Of a stretch of DNA of 64,000 bases, positions 21,988 through 34,365 are shown piece by piece. Position 1 is the first letter of the stretch. The number at the start of each line of letters is the position of its first letter. The position numbers and the translations under genes were made by a program. Origin of the DNA: Dermatophagoides farinae (Eukaryota; Arthropoda; Arachnida; Sarcoptiformes; Pyroglyphidae); NCBI RefSeq assembly GCF_024713945.1, contig NC_134680.1, positions 3,806,001 through 3,870,000 of the forward strand. Reading direction: 5' to 3'. Below the pieces are notes generated by a model. It saw nothing but the letters and a program-made list of their open reading frames with translations, was not told the origin of the DNA and did not search any database.

Positions 21988-24900
21988 TCACAAATATGGC
22001 TGGTCTGTGTTTGTTGCTTTGCTTATAATCGAATAGGGCTGATCGTTGGCCGAAGTACATCCAGTTTGTTGCAAATGAACTTGCATCGATACCGGATGTT
22101 GTTGTTGTGGATGTCTCAAAGAATCATCGCTGTTGTTATTGTTGTTGTTGGCCATGGAAAGAGCCAACGCTTGGCAGTGTTGATTGTCAGCCAAACCTAA
22201 CCCAGTAACGGAATTTTCGACGCTGTTGTTGACATTGGTATTATTGTCCACAACAAGCAATAAATCTCCCATACTACAACGAGCATTGTGGACTACTGTC
22301 GTTTGCAATGGTTCAGCGTATTCATGATCCAATCGGTGGAGATGGCTATGGCTGTTTGGATTAGTTAGCAGATTTTTTCGCTGAGGGGAAGAGTAGTAAG
22401 ATTGTTCCATTGCGATAGATCCGTTTGCTTTGGCTTGTAGAAATTTCAATGTGGCAAAATTTGATGTTCCATGATCATTGTTCACGTTGCCATTCAACAG
22501 GTTTGATTTTGAATCACAGGAATTGGCACAGGATGACGACCCCATCACATTGTTGTTGACAGTGGTGGTGGTGGTGGTGACTCCATTGTTGAATTCTGTC
22601 ATAGGATAGCACTCGAGGCTATCACGTCTACCATTGTTGACTAGCATTGTGGTGGCACCCTCTTTGCTACCATTATATCGGGCAAGATGCTTTGCACACA
22701 GATCTGGTGGTGGTATGGAACCATGACCTTCGACCGAATTGACCACATGATTGACATGTTGTCGTCGTAGACAACCGAACAATGTGGCCAATATTACAAT
22801 CAACACCATCAACGATATCAACACAGGCAATAGGACAGTAAAGTTACGAAAGTGGACATTCGTATGACCACTGTGCATAGAGTCGATTCGATAAGGATCC
22901 ATGGGCGATGCAGATAATCCAATACCACCACCACCATGAAGACGAACAACGGCCGAATCGTTGGGCGTATGGAATGTGTATTCTTGCTGAGTAACACCTG
23001 GTTCACAATGAGCACTCACCAGCAATTGGTAATCACGGTTTGGACTTAAATGATATACGTAAAAGTAATCTCGAACTTCCAAATATTCCACTAACGGTAC
23101 CCACTGCTTCTGATGAATTGGTTTGTATTGTATGGTGAAAGCCTGTATTATACATCCACGAGCTTGCCATGATTTTAGCGACAAAATGGCTGTCGTCGAA
23201 TTCGCCACAATGAATTCAGCTCGACTAGCCGCAATGGGAGTGTCTCCCTTGGTTCGAGCAATCACTGTTTCACCTGTTTTGCATTTATTCGATTCATTAC
23301 ACATTCGATTGTAGTGAGATTGTAATAAACTTACTTGGCTCTCCAGTGCCCAGACTGTTGGTGGCTGTCATGTACAGGTGATACTTTGTGCCACAACGAA
23401 TACGACCCTGGCTATTTTCTTTATTCAAAACAAATTGGTTTGACTTTGCATAGATACGTTTCTGATGCCATTCGGTGGATGGTTTCTGGTCTTCACGGTA
23501 GTAGAGTACATACTCTTTTTCTTCAACGTCGTTCTCCATGTTATGACCGTGCGATTGCTGAAAACTAGAATCCCATTTGAGCATGATGCTATCGTAGGTG
23601 GTGGTAATAATTTCCAACAACGGCGATGTTGGTGGTTGAGAATCAAATGTCGATATTTTAATCTCGTCCGAACGAGGTCCTGGACCGACACTGTTGTAGG
23701 CCTGCAATATGACTATATAACTGGTCTTGCGTTTCAGATTCGTAATGTAGCTGACTTGCTGTGACTGATCGCTTATTGGCGATATGATTGGATCGTCGTT
23801 GACTACATCGACATTCTTGTACTGAAACGGATCATCAGAGGCGGCGACTTTGTATCCAATGTAATAGCCTCGAATACGGCCAAATTGTACGGAACGAAGC
23901 GGTGGCCGCCATTTAATTTTGAGCGATGTTGATGAAGTTGTTTCCACCTGTACATCGGTCGGTGGACCACCGGGCACTTCTTCTAACGTCTTCGTAATGA
24001 TTGGATTCGTGCTATGTTCGGATCGACCGATTTGATTTTCCGAACTGACTTTGACCTCGTAGTAGCAATTGGGCATCAATCCTTTGACGATGAGTCTCAG
24101 TTCTGTGCCGCTATGTGTGGATTCCTCATTCCAAAAGGATTCCTCCTGCTTCATATAGCTACAATTCACTCGACGGTATTGCACATAGAACCTAATCAAT
24201 GGCGAATTGCCTGAATAAGGTGATTTCCATTGTAGTTGGATACTTCTGCTGGAAACCTCGACTAATTCAACACCTGGAGGTGCATCGGGAACCTCTGTGA
24301 TAAACAGAATGAATACGATTACTTAGTGATTGAATCGAAAACAAACAAACAAACCTTGAACAATGAGTTGTACTGAAGTGTTGTCATTGCCGTACTTGTT
24401 GTGGGCCACACAAGTGTAAATTGTTGAATCTTGCCTGTCTACGGCGACAATCTGCAGGAAAGAGATGACTTTCTGTGAAGAAATGACATCCTGTTTGATC
24501 GTATAGCGTTTGTCGTACAAGGTGTGCATCACAGAGTGGCTGCTGCCATTTACAGGTGATTCACTGACGGCCTTATTCGTTGATGATGATGAATGAATTA
24601 AAGCTCTGTTTTTGTACCAATGAATATGCAGTACTGGATCTCCTTGAACTTCGCACTCAAGCAAGGCCGTCTCTCCTTTGCTCACTGATTTACTCAGGAA
24701 TTTGGTGGCAAAATAAGGTGGTGATTGTACGACCAACTGTATCACTTTGCTCAGCCCAGCCCCGATCCCGTTTGATACCTGAAAAAGTCACTTTAGAATC
24801 AATGGATCTGATAAAAAAGTCAACTTACTTCGCACATGTAGAATCCTGCATCGGACTTGTCCACCTCTTGAATCCAAAGTGTGCCGTTTGGATAGACTTG

Positions 24901-27900
24901 GATTTTTGCCGACAATGAGTCTATCGGTTCATTAATGCTATACTCTTCCGGTCCATTGATTGTGCTTGAACCGCTTGGTGTTGCAATGGATTTTTTCCAT
25001 AAAAGTCTAGGTTTCGGATTTCCTTGGGCATAACAGTCGATGATAATACTGTTTCCCATCACGACTTGATAACTATTTTTTGGTTCTTTTAGCCAAGATG
25101 GCGCTACGTTTACGATCAGACATGAAGTTCGATTCACCGATTGGACATCATTCCACGCCCGGCATGTCCAGTTGCCAACATGACGGATGGATACATTTCG
25201 AAAGGTGAGCAAAGAATAATCTTCGTCTTCCTGCACTGATATACCTATAAAAAATTTAACTTTATTCAAATGAAATCACTGCAAAATAGTGTGATCTCCA
25301 CAAGATAAAGATTGTCAGGCTCTGTGTTTTGTTTTTATGGTTTGTGTGTGAATTTTAAAGAATGTTAATTGATATTTTTTGTTTGTGTTTATTTATTATC
25401 CGATAGCTAAATTATCGGTTGTGTTTAAATGTTTAGAATTTATATAAAAATATTTATATCATTTAATTTTTATAATGTTACATACCCATCGCATGATTCG
25501 TAGTTACTGGACTCAAAACATTGGTTTGATGTTCATTATGCCTGAACCATTTGATACGAAGTGGAGGGTCACCTTCTAAAACTGAACATAAAAGCTTGAC
25601 TTTCATGCCTTGATTGGTCACGGTCGTTGCCGGTATTAACTGTGCATCGATCAGTGGGGCAACACGGACAACCATTTTTACCGAACCGTGTACAGCCCTA
25701 GCATCAGATCCCTTTATGAATAAAGAGGGGATGAATAATCCATATTAGCAATATTGATGATGGAGAATCAATCAATCAATCAGACTATGCATGCAGCTTG
25801 CATTAGATCAATACATTTTTACTAACACACTCACACACACACATACACAGATAGTGAGAGTCTTATTTTCTTAAAAATGGGAGGATGTTCCAGATGTTGG
25901 TCTCATAATAACGTGGATAGCAGTTGAAAATCGTTTAAAATCCTATGTAAATATCTACTCTCTATATCAGGCATTCACTGAATCGAGTAAAGTGCCTGGC
26001 TAAAGATTAGAAATCGATAAATATGGAAACATAAACACGAATTCAGACAAGACAATCCACATAGACAAACTCAATCAATAAATCAGACTTGGCTCTAATT
26101 CCAAGACAATCTTCCATACACCAGGCACCGGAAATCAACTCGATTCTGACTCTCACAACCAACTAATGCTGGATGCTAAGATTGGTGATCAAAGCATCAT
26201 TAACATGTTCATCTCATTGACTAAATGGACAAGTTTACACATTAATGGACTTGACTTACGGCGAATCTGATCAATTATTATTGATTTTGATCTGTAATGG
26301 CTATATTAAAAATGGTCATGTTTTCCACTAGAATCGCTCATATTAGGATCTCAAAAGACAATCTCAATCGACTGCTTACCTTAACGATGCATTCGTAGTC
26401 GCCTTGGTCATTGTCACGATGAACATTCTGAATGGTCAATTTGCCACCCACGCCGCCGATAATGGGTTCGATTTGATGACGATGATTGCTTGGTAATGTG
26501 ACTGATCGATGTTGCCAAACCAATGACTCGATTGGATAAGCGATCACCGGACAGATCAAAGTGACTGATCGACCAGAAATGACCATTATCGAATAATTTC
26601 CACTAGATGAAGATGTCTTCTGAGATGAACTGCTTGTTGCAGTAGAAATCCAATTGGGTCGTAATGCAGCAGGCCCCATGACATTTATTCGAGCTGAATA
26701 GCTCACAATACCTGCACTATTGCTGGCTGTACATCGATACTGCCGAAGATTGAAAAAAGATGAGATTAACCATTCATTAACATAACATTACGGTAAACCC
26801 CTTACTTGGCCGCCATCAGTAACTTTGGCGTTGGTTATGTTGACAAAGCTCACCACATGGCCACTCGATTTTACATAATCGGCCATTGTCAATCGTCTCG
26901 ATGCATAACCATCAATGGTTTGTCCATCCAAAAACCATCGAACCTGAGGAAGCAGAGTTGAACTAGCTGAACATTTGAGGGATATGTGGCTGCCTTGCTC
27001 AAACACCAAGCCGTCGGCAAATGTGTCGACAAATACGGGGGGACTGTCGCCCAATTTAAGCTCACCCGTGGCTTGTGTACTGCTGTGATCTTCTGCCTGA
27101 ACGATGCATTGATAGCATCCAGCATCTTCGCGGACAACCGAACGAATGTTGAGCACGTGTGGTTCGATAAGACGAATTCGACCTTCGCCGTTAGTTACGT
27201 ATACATTATTGGCCGTATTATGAACGGAACTAGTACCCGTCATCATTATTGGTTGGCCATCTTTTACCCATAGTATGGACAATGGTTGGCCTTGGCTCAC
27301 GTTACAGACAAAGGTAGCAGGAGAAGTCATATCGGCCACCAAATATTCGGGTGACATGTTTACTTGAATCGAACGTATCACGTACAATTCAATGTATGCT
27401 CGTTCTTCGCCAAGTGAATTGTTGGCCACACAAATCCAATTACCAGAATGTTGTTCAGTTACGTGACGAATGTGTACTATGCTGTCATAGATCTGTACAT
27501 TTCCTGATGGTCGAATCGGTGTGATTAGACCTGAATCAGATGCTTGAAACCATCTTGACCAATAAGGCGGATCATTAATCAACACTATTACGATGATAAT
27601 GGATGATTCACACCTACCTGACAGTGGCTTGGGGCCAAGCTTTTGTCACGCATAAAAGTTGAGCACTATGACCCAACTGCGTTTTGATCGGAGATTGAGA
27701 TGATATTCTTGGACTAACACCCGATATGACATCTGCATGTAAACACACATGCCAAATGATAAAAGTGATTATAGCGGACTAACTAACTCTGATCATATTT
27801 ACCGTTCACGATGAAATGTCCTTCGACGGAACTGAGCATAGTTTCCTGTAATTTATGTATCGTTTGGCAACTATAATAGCCACTATCAAATCGGCTAACA

Positions 27901-30900
27901 TTCCTGATCAGCAAATCGCCATTGTCCAATATGATGTAACGAGAATCTAGTCAATAATGACGATTGTAAAGACAAATTCAATTAGTGCAACTCGTTCATC
28001 ATGGAGGTATATATATATGTTGGTCATCATTATCGATGGCCAATCATACATTGAACATCAGCATTCAATAATGGCATCGATTCACTCCATTTTCTCAACT
28101 CAATTTGCTTAATTGACTGGACCATCCGGTCTAACCAGGCCAACATGGCCGGCCAGCCAACTTAATAACTCATCATTATCAACTGTGAGTCCATTTGGTT
28201 TGTTATAACCCCTCATGATCTAGCATCACTCATCACTACTGTACCGTTTGGAGCCTAAATAGATGAAACGTAGTACGGAAATTGAGTTCCATCACCGGCC
28301 ATTCATGGACAAACAACTGTGCAACGGATGCTGAAATGATAACAATCAATCGATTACGATTCCAACATTATCAGAGAAACCATCATAATGAAAGTTTTGT
28401 GCGCGCGCCAATGGGAATCGGTAATGAGATTCGATTAAAATGGAGATTCATATCACAAACACACACACACACAGTAATAGCCATGATGGCCAGCGTAATC
28501 GACTAGGCACATCTAAAACATCCACAACAGAAACAATTTAGCTCGACAAACACATTCGACTTGAATGCACTTTTCTATTCCGAATCATAAGTTAATCAAT
28601 TCCAAATGCAATGGAATTGTTGCTTATATCATCTGCCTTATGGCCTTTTTCATCATCACTGAATTAAATGGCTTATTACAAGCAGCGATTCTAAACCGCT
28701 TTTTTCGACTTTTATTCATTCGAATAATTGAAAATGGTTCAATGAATTTAATTAAAAAAAGGTTGTCAATAACGTAACTAATAAATGATCAAATGAAATG
28801 ATTCAGCAGCAGCAGCAGCGTTTGATACCGGTGTATTTCAATGCACAATTAGTATATGACAGTAAAGAGTCAATTTGTTGGCTACACGCTTACATTTGAT
28901 AAACACTGTTCAATCGTAACAATAACATGGTCCGAGACATTGTTGCCAAAAGTTTTTGTTTGCTGCATTTTTGGCCATCGTATACCATATACACATGCAG
29001 TGAGCCGTATCAAATGTAGTATATATTCACCATTAGATCCAATGGATAAAAAGTTTGTCTCAACAACCATTGTCATGATAATGGGAAAGCCAGAAAAAAA
29101 GGGAGAAAGAGCAAGTTGGATCATGTAGATGATCCATCAAAGTATGAAGAATACCTCTCATAGCATAGTAGACAATGTCATTATGAAATGTGAATGAATC
29201 GAATTCTATCAATTACTTTTAGTTAGAGATGTCCACTACTATATATGCAATGGCAGCACAAACACATGCATAAATCATTTCCAATTCGAATGATTTCGAG
29301 GTTTATTCTGTTGACATTCTGAATGATGATCATCACAATCCGAATTGATGGTTCTTTATAAAGACAACAATCACATTTTATATGACCGCCAAAAAGAATG
29401 TTTTATCGCAATTTTTTTCGGTTGGTTGTTCGTTGACTTTGTTTTATTTGTGGCCGCCGTTTTTTGAATTTAGGAGGAAGCTTGTTATGCTTGGTTTGCC
29501 TATGTCCATCATCAATTCGGTGGTGAATTTCTATTCTAGAAGTTTGAGCCAGATCATCAATGGGTTTAATCTCCACGGTTTGTTCATCCAATTCGTATTT
29601 GATGGTCGATTCGTCATCAGGCTCCTCTTCAGTTGATTGAACAGTATCAGCGGCCTGGCGCATTTCGTTCATCATATCGATCATTTGTTTTTTTTTCTTC
29701 TCTTTGATTCGTTTCATTTCAGTTTTCAATTCTCGATTCAATTGTTCACTGGCACGTTGTCGTCGTTGTTGTTTACGTTCATGCAATCCCTTCAGATAGC
29801 TTTGGCGATCTGATTCATCAAAGTTAAGTTCGGTCTTTTTTCTAGACTTTATCTTTTTCGAATTTCCAGGTGGTCTGGATCGTCGTTTATCCATTTGTCG
29901 AATTTGTCAAATTGACCAAAATGCATCAAACACAAACACACACATGTATATCACACAACATGCTGCTTAAATATTTCGGCTGTTCATCGATGATGGTACA
30001 TACCTTTTGGCGAGAATATTGGAGAATGAGTGGCCAGAATAGTATCGCCTTTTAGCCAAGCATTCACACGAACATGTTCTCGTACGAATGCTGGAATTTG
30101 ACATTTAAGATGACCTGTATTACCAACGATTGCATATTCGCCATACACTTGGGCGCTATATGGCTGAGGAATCACTGTTTAAGTTCAATCAGAGAAGGTC
30201 AATCATTAGATAGATAGTCGAACAATGAAAACAGGGAACAATCATTTGTGAGGAATAATAGTCTCGTAATGGAAATCGGCAGTTTGCCAAATGAGCAAAT
30301 GATGATGCTAATGGTGTTTACTGCTAATAGTTGTGGCGTTGATCATTTGATAATGCTAGATAGTGGTGGCTATTTACGATGAGCTTTCATCATCATCAAT
30401 ATGGAATTTTTTTTTGTTTGTTTGTTCATAAATCGATTGACTTGTGCATGTCATCATCACCAATCAGGTGTTGGTTGAACTCATTCGGTTAATAGGATAT
30501 ACATTTTATATTTTGATAACAACTAATAAGCCAAACACTAGATTCTGATCTAATTTGCATGTAACTCAATAAAGGCGCGTCTCGTTTCTCATTTGGACAT
30601 ATGGATGGACGCCTGCATTCGACAAGAATGGAAATGGACTGTGCTGAGTGTGCATCATTGATGAGTCAGTCTCATTGATAATTGATTGCATTCGACACTT
30701 ACCAGCACGAACTTCACAATCCCTACTTCGAATGGTTCCCACTTCCGATGATGTAGCCATACATCGATAGAGCTGTTTTAGCGAAAATGTTAGTCATCAC
30801 AAGACCATCATCAGTGTCATTCTCACTTACGGCTGAATGGACATCTTGTCGGAACAAGGATGGAGCAAATGGCGACAAAACCAGATCGCCATTTGGTCGA

Positions 30901-31237
30901 ATCATACGTAAACCGTGTATTTCCGACACAGCTGTACCGTCGGAAAGCGACCACCAAACTCGAATTGGTTGTATTCCGGTCACTTTGCATGGAATTACAG
31001 CACCAGTTTCGTTAAGAAAATGAACTCTGCTTGGCGGTTCAATCAAAAAACCAAGACCAGTCCGTTGTTGATTGCTGCTGCTGCTGGACGAACCGGATAT
31101 GGAGGTAGCTAGATCACTGGTGCTTACTGATGGTGAGGATGAGGCTGAATCGGACATTGAAATGGACAGGCAACCGTTGAATGCCGCAATTGTGATGGCC
31201 AACAATAGCCAGCGAACGGTAGATATGGATGACAAGG
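21988..31237 (-). CDS. Dscam-like cell adhesion receptor (Ig1-9, FNIII 1-4, TM, cytoplasmic tail); 5' start unresolved
   Basis: About 1775 codons in twelve exons: 31237-30831, 30772-30703, 30174-30004, 27946-27803, 27732-27618, 27553-26806, 26739-26380, 25711-25486, 25244-24829, 24778-24355, 24294-23335 and 23273-21988. The first exon holds a hydrophobic signal segment (WLLLAITIAAF) and then Ig1 (EPPSRVHFLNETGAVIPC), which strongly resembles Dscam. It begins after a TTTACAG acceptor with no in-frame ATG, so the start lies in an unseen upstream exon. I count nine Ig and four FNIII domains (EVPDAPPGV, EVPGGPPTDV, DSQPPTSP, GDTPIAAS). The TM helix lies at about 22768-22836, then a poly-N/serine-rich tail. 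Ig2, Ig3 and Ig7 are each split by an intron as in Dscam1, but only one copy of each half is present. Canonical Ig10 and FNIII 5-6 are absent. Role: neuronal self-recognition or adhesion, by family. Confidence 0.85.
25712..26379. other. Dscam-like intron, no other feature seen
   Basis: A 668-base intron between exons 26739-26380 and 25711-25486. A (CA)n tract is near 25830. I found no duplicate Ig half-domain exon on either strand. Confidence 0.5.
27947..29402. other. Large Dscam-like intron downstream of NOL12
   Basis: Non-coding on inspection. The scattered short frames (for example 28282-28506 and 28856-29128) have no domain. It lies where Dscam1 of insects carries alternative exon clusters, yet I see no Ig2-like exon copies here. 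Confidence 0.45.
29403..29894 (-). CDS. NOL12: NOL12/RRP17-like nucleolar protein nested in a Dscam-like intron
   Basis: Single-exon 163-aa basic protein. ELNFDESDRQSYLKGLHERK followed by QQRRQRASEQLNRELK and a K/R/E coiled-coil matches the NOL12 (Nop25/Rrp17) core FDE..R.EYLTGFHKRK. The family segment NHTVTV..ISDL is echoed by EQTVEIKPIDDL. The C-terminus is rich in lysine and arginine, as expected for a nucleolar protein in pre-rRNA processing (5'-3' exonuclease activity for yeast Rrp17). It lies wholly inside the 2 kb intron between exons 30174-30004 and 27946-27803 of the Dscam-like gene, on the same strand. The ATG at 29894 is the first in frame. Confidence 0.8.
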   Translation of the reverse strand: MDKRRSRPPGNSKKIKSRKKTELNFDESDRQSYLKGLHERKQQRRQRASEQLNRELKTEMKRIKEKKKKQMIDMMNEMRQAADTVQSTEEEPDDESTIKYELDEQTVEIKPIDDLAQTSRIEIHHRIDDGHRQTKHNKLPPKFKKRRPQIKQSQRTTNRKKLR

Positions 31238-32737
31238 CTGTAAAATAATAAACATGCAAGCATTATTCATTGTTATACTGTTATATATACCTTGCTATAA
31301 CTATCGATCCAAATTGTCTTTTGTCAATTGACTTGTCCAATCTAAACACACACTGACATACCATTCAATCTGATCAGACATGATTTTCTCTAGAGATTAA
31401 AGTGAAGAGTTGTTTTGCATATATGCTGTCTTTATTCATCTGCATTCTTTCTATTAATATAACATAATAATCGGACAAAGCTGGCTATCGATTGTGTCAA
31501 TGTGTCAAACTCGATTCCTGTAATGCGTGATAGCGACAGAACATTTCAAACAGAGATCGGGATGGATATGTAGAGTTATTCATTTATTCACCATAGACAC
31601 ACACACACACACAGATACAGAGATATATATCGTGTCGTTCGTATCCACGCTTCTGGCTTGTTCATTATAATTATTGTAATAATAATAATAATTAATGCGT
31701 TTGATCTTTTTTCCATCTCATCTGCATCGATGGTTCTATTCGATTCTATTCATGTCGGACAGCAAACATACATTTGTGGAACTTTCTCTTTCTCTTTCTC
31801 TCTGAAAAAAGATTTTACAATTGTTTGTAGCACGTGTAATCAATATGAATACCCAAAACTTATTTCAAACATTCAATGAATTTAGCATTTTCAAATTGGC
31901 AAATCTAATTTGATTTTGCCATATCAGCAATATGAATGCAGATTATTGACGTTCGAGACTCGATTCATATCGACCAAATCATTTCTTTATTCTTTTTTTT
32001 TGATATCTAATAGATCCCCAACGGATTTGGTTATCACACTACACACACTATTCCCCATCGCCATAGAATACGTTAATTACAACCTGCCATTTTAATCCAA
32101 ATTCTTAGGGCGTAATCAGAGACAAACACGCCCATCACAGAATAATGACCTAGCATATGACCTAATGTGCATTGACCAGTAAGCTTTATTAGTTTTGAAA
32201 CAAACAACGGCTTAAGCTAGTCGAATTAAATACACACACATACACAGAGAGAAAGAGATACAAATGATGGGTTGTTGGCAGGGCGACTTTATTATCGGGA
32301 ATTATTACCAACTCGACTTTTCATTTCATCGTTACAGACACGCACACACATACACGGACAGAGAATGAGATGGGTTGGTAGAAAACAATGACGATGATCA
32401 ATCCGGATCATGACATTAATAAACACGTATATCGTCATCATGAGAAGGAAAAAAGGCGGCTTTATTTAATTATGGACCCATTAAGTGAATGTTGTTCGTA
32501 AACCTGAATGGTCAGTGGAGACATATGACCTATGGTTACGATAAAACAATTTGACTGATTGTTTTGATCCAAATGGCTTTGGGCAAAAAAAATAGATGAT
32601 CGAGAAGAATGCATTACTTGCTTTCGCAAACAAAGCAAATGACTAATGGACCATATGAAAAAGAAACATTATGAATTGATAATGGCAACTTGTTCAACCA
32701 TGGTAAATGGTTCATCTATTCATGAATGACATTGGTG

Positions 32738-32761
32738 GATGATGATGATGATGATGATGAT
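32738..32761. repeat. (GAT)n microsatellite
   Basis: Eight tandem GAT/ATG units in gene-poor DNA. Confidence 0.85.
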
Positions 32762-34337
32762 CGAATGACCTAATTGAATGCAATCGACTGTCGCTTTTCA
32801 TTCTTATTCTTGTTTGTTGTGCGTGTGCATGCCCACACCTATCATTATGCAAATGGTTCTATGTTTGCTTTCATATCATTTGATTGTCTGAATGTGTGTG
32901 TGTGTGTGTGTGTTTCAGTATTTATGGGCCATCATAATGAATTATTAAGAATTGTCATTCGAACCAGTCGAAGAAAGCGGTGGTTGATGGGAGAAAGAAA
33001 TCCGTTTAGCGAAGACCGTAACTCAATAATCTGCTGGTCAGCTACACTGAATATCGTAATCACTCATCACCCAATCCATAGAGAACCAAGACGATTGTTG
33101 AATTCATAGCAATTACATTAGACAGATGGATATAGAGACAAGGTGTTGTCACCAGTCAAGAGTCATGATGATCGTTGATCATGGCACGCAATGCAGCCAT
33201 TTAGCACCATTGTCATGGATCGGATATATTCTATTCACTGATTCACACATTGGTTTCGGTTACCATCTGCTATAGGTTTCGCTTGTCTTAGATTAGTTGT
33301 ATAACCTCCTAAACACACAGAAAAAATGGATGTGCTTCTTGTATTCTCAACAACAAGCAGAATGAAACATCATTTAATCTTTATACTAATGACATTCGAT
33401 GTCAATAAAAAATGTATGACTCTATTAAACAAGACAGACTTTTATCTCTCTTTCCTTTTGAACAACTGTGTGTTGGGAATGAATTTGAATGAATGAATGG
33501 ATTCGCTAAACAAACAAAGTAAATGATTGGCTGACTTTTCACTCAGTAAGATTAGTTTAAATAATTATAAAATTAATTTCCACAACAAACCAACCAACAA
33601 CACTATGACTATCACTGCTTTGGTTAATTGATTTTTTTAGCAGTCAATAACACATAGAGTCTATGAACTCATGAACGATTCGATTTGATAGTGAATTATG
33701 AAAGCCAAGCATCGACCGGATGTTGCAGGATTTTCATTCAACCGCCATACGGAAACGGTTTGGTTAACAAAAAAACGGTGGTAGCTCATTTAACGATGAG
33801 AATTTGTTCTACCGATAATACAATCAATTCGTTCACAGCCCACAATGTTAATTTGTTATATGAATTCGTTATGGATACTTTCAACGTTAACTCAATACAG
33901 ACAATCTGGATTACTAATTGTGAAAAAACCAAAGTACCACCGTATAGTAAACACCAGTCATTGCCATTGATTTAATGCACACTAAACTGATGATATGATC
34001 CAGTAGAACTATAACAACAATCTGTTTGTGTGTTCCAGGGATCCAGTGCAAGCTGAAAAAGTGAATTTAAATAAAATTAAATTACGATTAATTAAGTCGA
34101 TCGCTAGATTCAGATCGAAATGACATGTTGTCTGGTAATGAAGAATAATCAAACCATCCATCGATTTATATCTAAAGAATCGACCATAGCCAGTGGCCAT
34201 ATTCAGAATGCTGACTAATCGATCACATGGATGCCTGATAATTGGTCAAACAAACAATCGGATGACCAGATGGATCAAGTGTGCATTTGTTTAAACTGCC
34301 AACATGTGTAAATAATACCCTTCTCAATGTTCAGAAT

Positions 34338-34365
34338 TGTGTGTGTGTGTGTGTGTGTGTGTGTG
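34338..34365. repeat. (TG)n microsatellite
   Basis: Uninterrupted TG dinucleotide tract of about 28 bases. Confidence 0.9.

Noticed and set aside
33685-33975. 96-codon frame in the gene-poor region
   Set aside because: Non-ATG opening, no domain, length within chance expectation for 20 kb.
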